Assembly (NCBI GenBank): GCA_035943355.1
Contig: DASZCG010000055.1
Coordinates: 1 to 13,294 of the forward strand
DNA length: 13,294 nucleotides
Origin: 20CM-2-65-7 sp035943355
GTDB taxonomy: Bacteria; Gemmatimonadota; Gemmatimonadetes; Gemmatimonadales; GWC2-71-9
Direction of reading: 5' to 3'
Part shown: positions 12,035 through 13,294 of the stretch, one piece after another
Position numbering within the stretch: the stretch's first letter is position 1
Layout: every line of letters begins with the position of its first letter
The notes under the pieces: model-generated
Database searches by the model: none
The model's input: only the letters and a program-made list of their open reading frames with translations
What the model was told of the DNA's origin: nothing
Translations under genes and position numbers: made by a program

Positions 12035-13294
12035 AGGCAGCCTTTGTCGTGCTGTTCCTGGTATGCGCCACCACCGCATCCGCTCAGTACGGCTACTTCG
12101 GGCAAAACAAGATTCAGTACCGCCACTTTGATTGGCGCGTGCTCCGCGGTGAGCACGTGGATCTCTACTACTATCCCGAAGAAGAAGAGCTGGGCCGCGT
12201 CGCGCTGGCGTACGCCGAAGCGAGTTACGACTCACTGGAGCGCCGCCTCAACCATGCCGTCCTGCGCCGCGTTCCGCTCATCGTGTACGCGTCGCATACC
12301 GACTTCGAGCAGACCAACGTCCTCCCGTTCATCCCGCCCGAAGGGCTGCTCGGCGTCACGGAATTCCTGAAGCGTCGCGTCGCCTTACCGTTCCGCGGCA
12401 GCTACTCGGAATTCCGCCATACGATCCGTCACGAGCTGGTGCACGTCTTTCAGCTCAGCCTTGCCGCACAGACCTTCAGCCGCTACCCGCGCTTCCGGCA
12501 ACCGGGCCTGCCGCTGTGGTGGACGGAAGGCATGGCCGAATATTTCTCGGCAGGCGAGGACAGCCGCGACGAGATGTTCCTGCGCGACATGACCGTCGCG
12601 GGCCGGTTGCCGTCGTTGCCGGATCTCGCGTACGCCTACGGTGGGCTCGTCTACCCGGTCGGCGGCATCATCCATCGCTTCCTGGCCGAGCGCTACGGCG
12701 AGTGGCGGATTGTGGAGCTGTACGGCGACATCTGGAAGTACTCGAGCTTCGAAGCCGCGCTGCACGGTGTCTATGGCCGCAACATCGAGCAGCTGTCCGA
12801 GGAATGGCAATACTGGATGCGGCAGCGCTACTACCCGGTGGTGGCGACGCAGCCGCCGCTCGCGATCACGGCCCATCGTCTGACCGACCTCGCGATCAAG
12901 CCGACGGCCTACCAGCTGCCGGGCGATTCGACGCCGTCGTTCCTCTTTTTCTCGCCCGCCCGCGGCTACACCACGATCTACGCCCAGAGTCTCGAGGGTC
13001 ACTCCAAGCGGGCGGTGGTGGAAGGGGAGCGCAGCGAGCAGTTCGAGTCGTTCCATTTCTTCGAGTCACGCATCGATGTGAATCACGAAGGCGTGGCGGC
13101 GTTCAGCAGCAAGTACGCCGAGCGCGATGCGCTGTTCTTTTGGGATTTGAAGAAGTCGCGGGTGGTCGGCCGCTACCAGTTCCCGGAGCTCGTTTCGATC
13201 CTCTCACCGGCCTGGGCGCCGGACGGCCGGAGCGTCGTGTTCAGCGGCCTGTCGGTCTCGGGATATTCCGATCTCTACCGGCTCTGGCTCAAGG
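12031..13294 (+). CDS. Exported HExxH metallopeptidase with TolB-like beta-propeller (3' end outside window)
   Basis: The open frame runs to the right edge, giving 421 residues. Residues 1-18 are a signal peptide (KAAFVVLFLVCATTASA, cleavage before QYGY). The peptidase part has H134-E-L-V-H138 in the helix FRHTIRHELVHVFQ. Zinc-ligand candidate E166 is in WWTEGMAEYF, the gluzincin-like arrangement of the peptidase MA/M1-like group. After about residue 290 come beta-strand repeats, ending with SPAWAPDGRSVVFSG and SDLYRLWL, a PD40/TolB-type propeller blade. The protein is probably periplasmic or outer-membrane associated. Many such proteins in Gemmatimonadota-like bacteria continue with more propeller blades and sometimes a beta-barrel, but that part is not visible here. 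ATGA overlap and a clear Shine-Dalgarno sequence fix the start. Together with the HEAT-cyclophilin it suggests envelope protein turnover or quality control (inference). Confidence 0.82.
   Translation, partial: MKAAFVVLFLVCATTASAQYGYFGQNKIQYRHFDWRVLRGEHVDLYYYPEEEELGRVALAYAEASYDSLERRLNHAVLRRVPLIVYASHTDFEQTNVLPFIPPEGLLGVTEFLKRRVALPFRGSYSEFRHTIRHELVHVFQLSLAAQTFSRYPRFRQPGLPLWWTEGMAEYFSAGEDSRDEMFLRDMTVAGRLPSLPDLAYAYGGLVYPVGGIIHRFLAERYGEWRIVELYGDIWKYSSFEAALHGVYGRNIEQLSEEWQYWMRQRYYPVVATQPPLAITAHRLTDLAIKPTAYQLPGDSTPSFLFFSPARGYTTIYAQSLEGHSKRAVVEGERSEQFESFHFFESRIDVNHEGVAAFSSKYAERDALFFWDLKKSRVVGRYQFPELVSILSPAWAPDGRSVVFSGLSVSGYSDLYRLWLK

Overview
The window is a GC-rich, densely coded bacterial chromosome segment. 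Gene content points to a Gram-negative soil-type bacterium, and I think most likely a member of the Gemmatimonadota. The basis is the mix of a signal-peptide HExxH peptidase with a beta-propeller, a DUF5683-like protein, a HEAT-cyclophilin fusion and a lipid A-type phosphoesterase. That taxonomic call is inference from protein flavour, not a search result. No phage, insertion sequence, CRISPR or plasmid signature is visible.

Left part (1-2000). The window opens inside the last third of a membrane glycosyltransferase-like gene whose 3' end runs into a selenocysteine tRNA gene (selC, anticodon TCA, long variable arm). selC is followed by three tandem, diverged copies of a small two-part protein: a conserved LRRGAWYR segment followed by a four-cysteine zinc ribbon. 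I do not recognise this family. The third copy is closed by a GC-only hairpin.

Middle (2001-4921). A YegS/DagK-type lipid kinase, a DUF5683-like exported protein and glutamate racemase (murI) are chained by ATGA overlaps. murI overlaps tail-to-tail with an LpxH-like phosphoesterase on the minus strand. All of these except the unassigned DUF5683-like protein have envelope or lipid roles.

Centre (4922-6164). A 52-base divergent spacer holds promoter-like elements for both flanking genes. It leads into a 396-residue membrane-anchored protein rich in Cys and His. The C-terminal half repeats a Cys-x10/11-Cys hairpin every 34 residues, and the N-terminal half has dense His motifs. This is the most novel-looking protein here.

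Right part (6165-13294). A probable operon starts at a near-consensus -35 with a 34-base imperfect palindrome over the -10 and start codon. It encodes a eukaryote-type deoxyribose-phosphate aldolase and an ALDH16-like two-domain aldehyde dehydrogenase, which together fit deoxyribose-5-phosphate -> glyceraldehyde-3-phosphate + acetaldehyde -> acetate. These are followed by a hotdog acyl-CoA thioesterase, an exported HEAT-repeat/cyclophilin fusion and an exported metallopeptidase with a beta-propeller that runs off the window. Spacing is overlapping or only a few bases throughout.

A recurring feature is the apparent absence of Shine-Dalgarno sequences and the placement of -10-like hexamers 5-9 bases before start codons at four promoters, which suggests leaderless transcripts. 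No stretch longer than about 300 bases lacks a gene.
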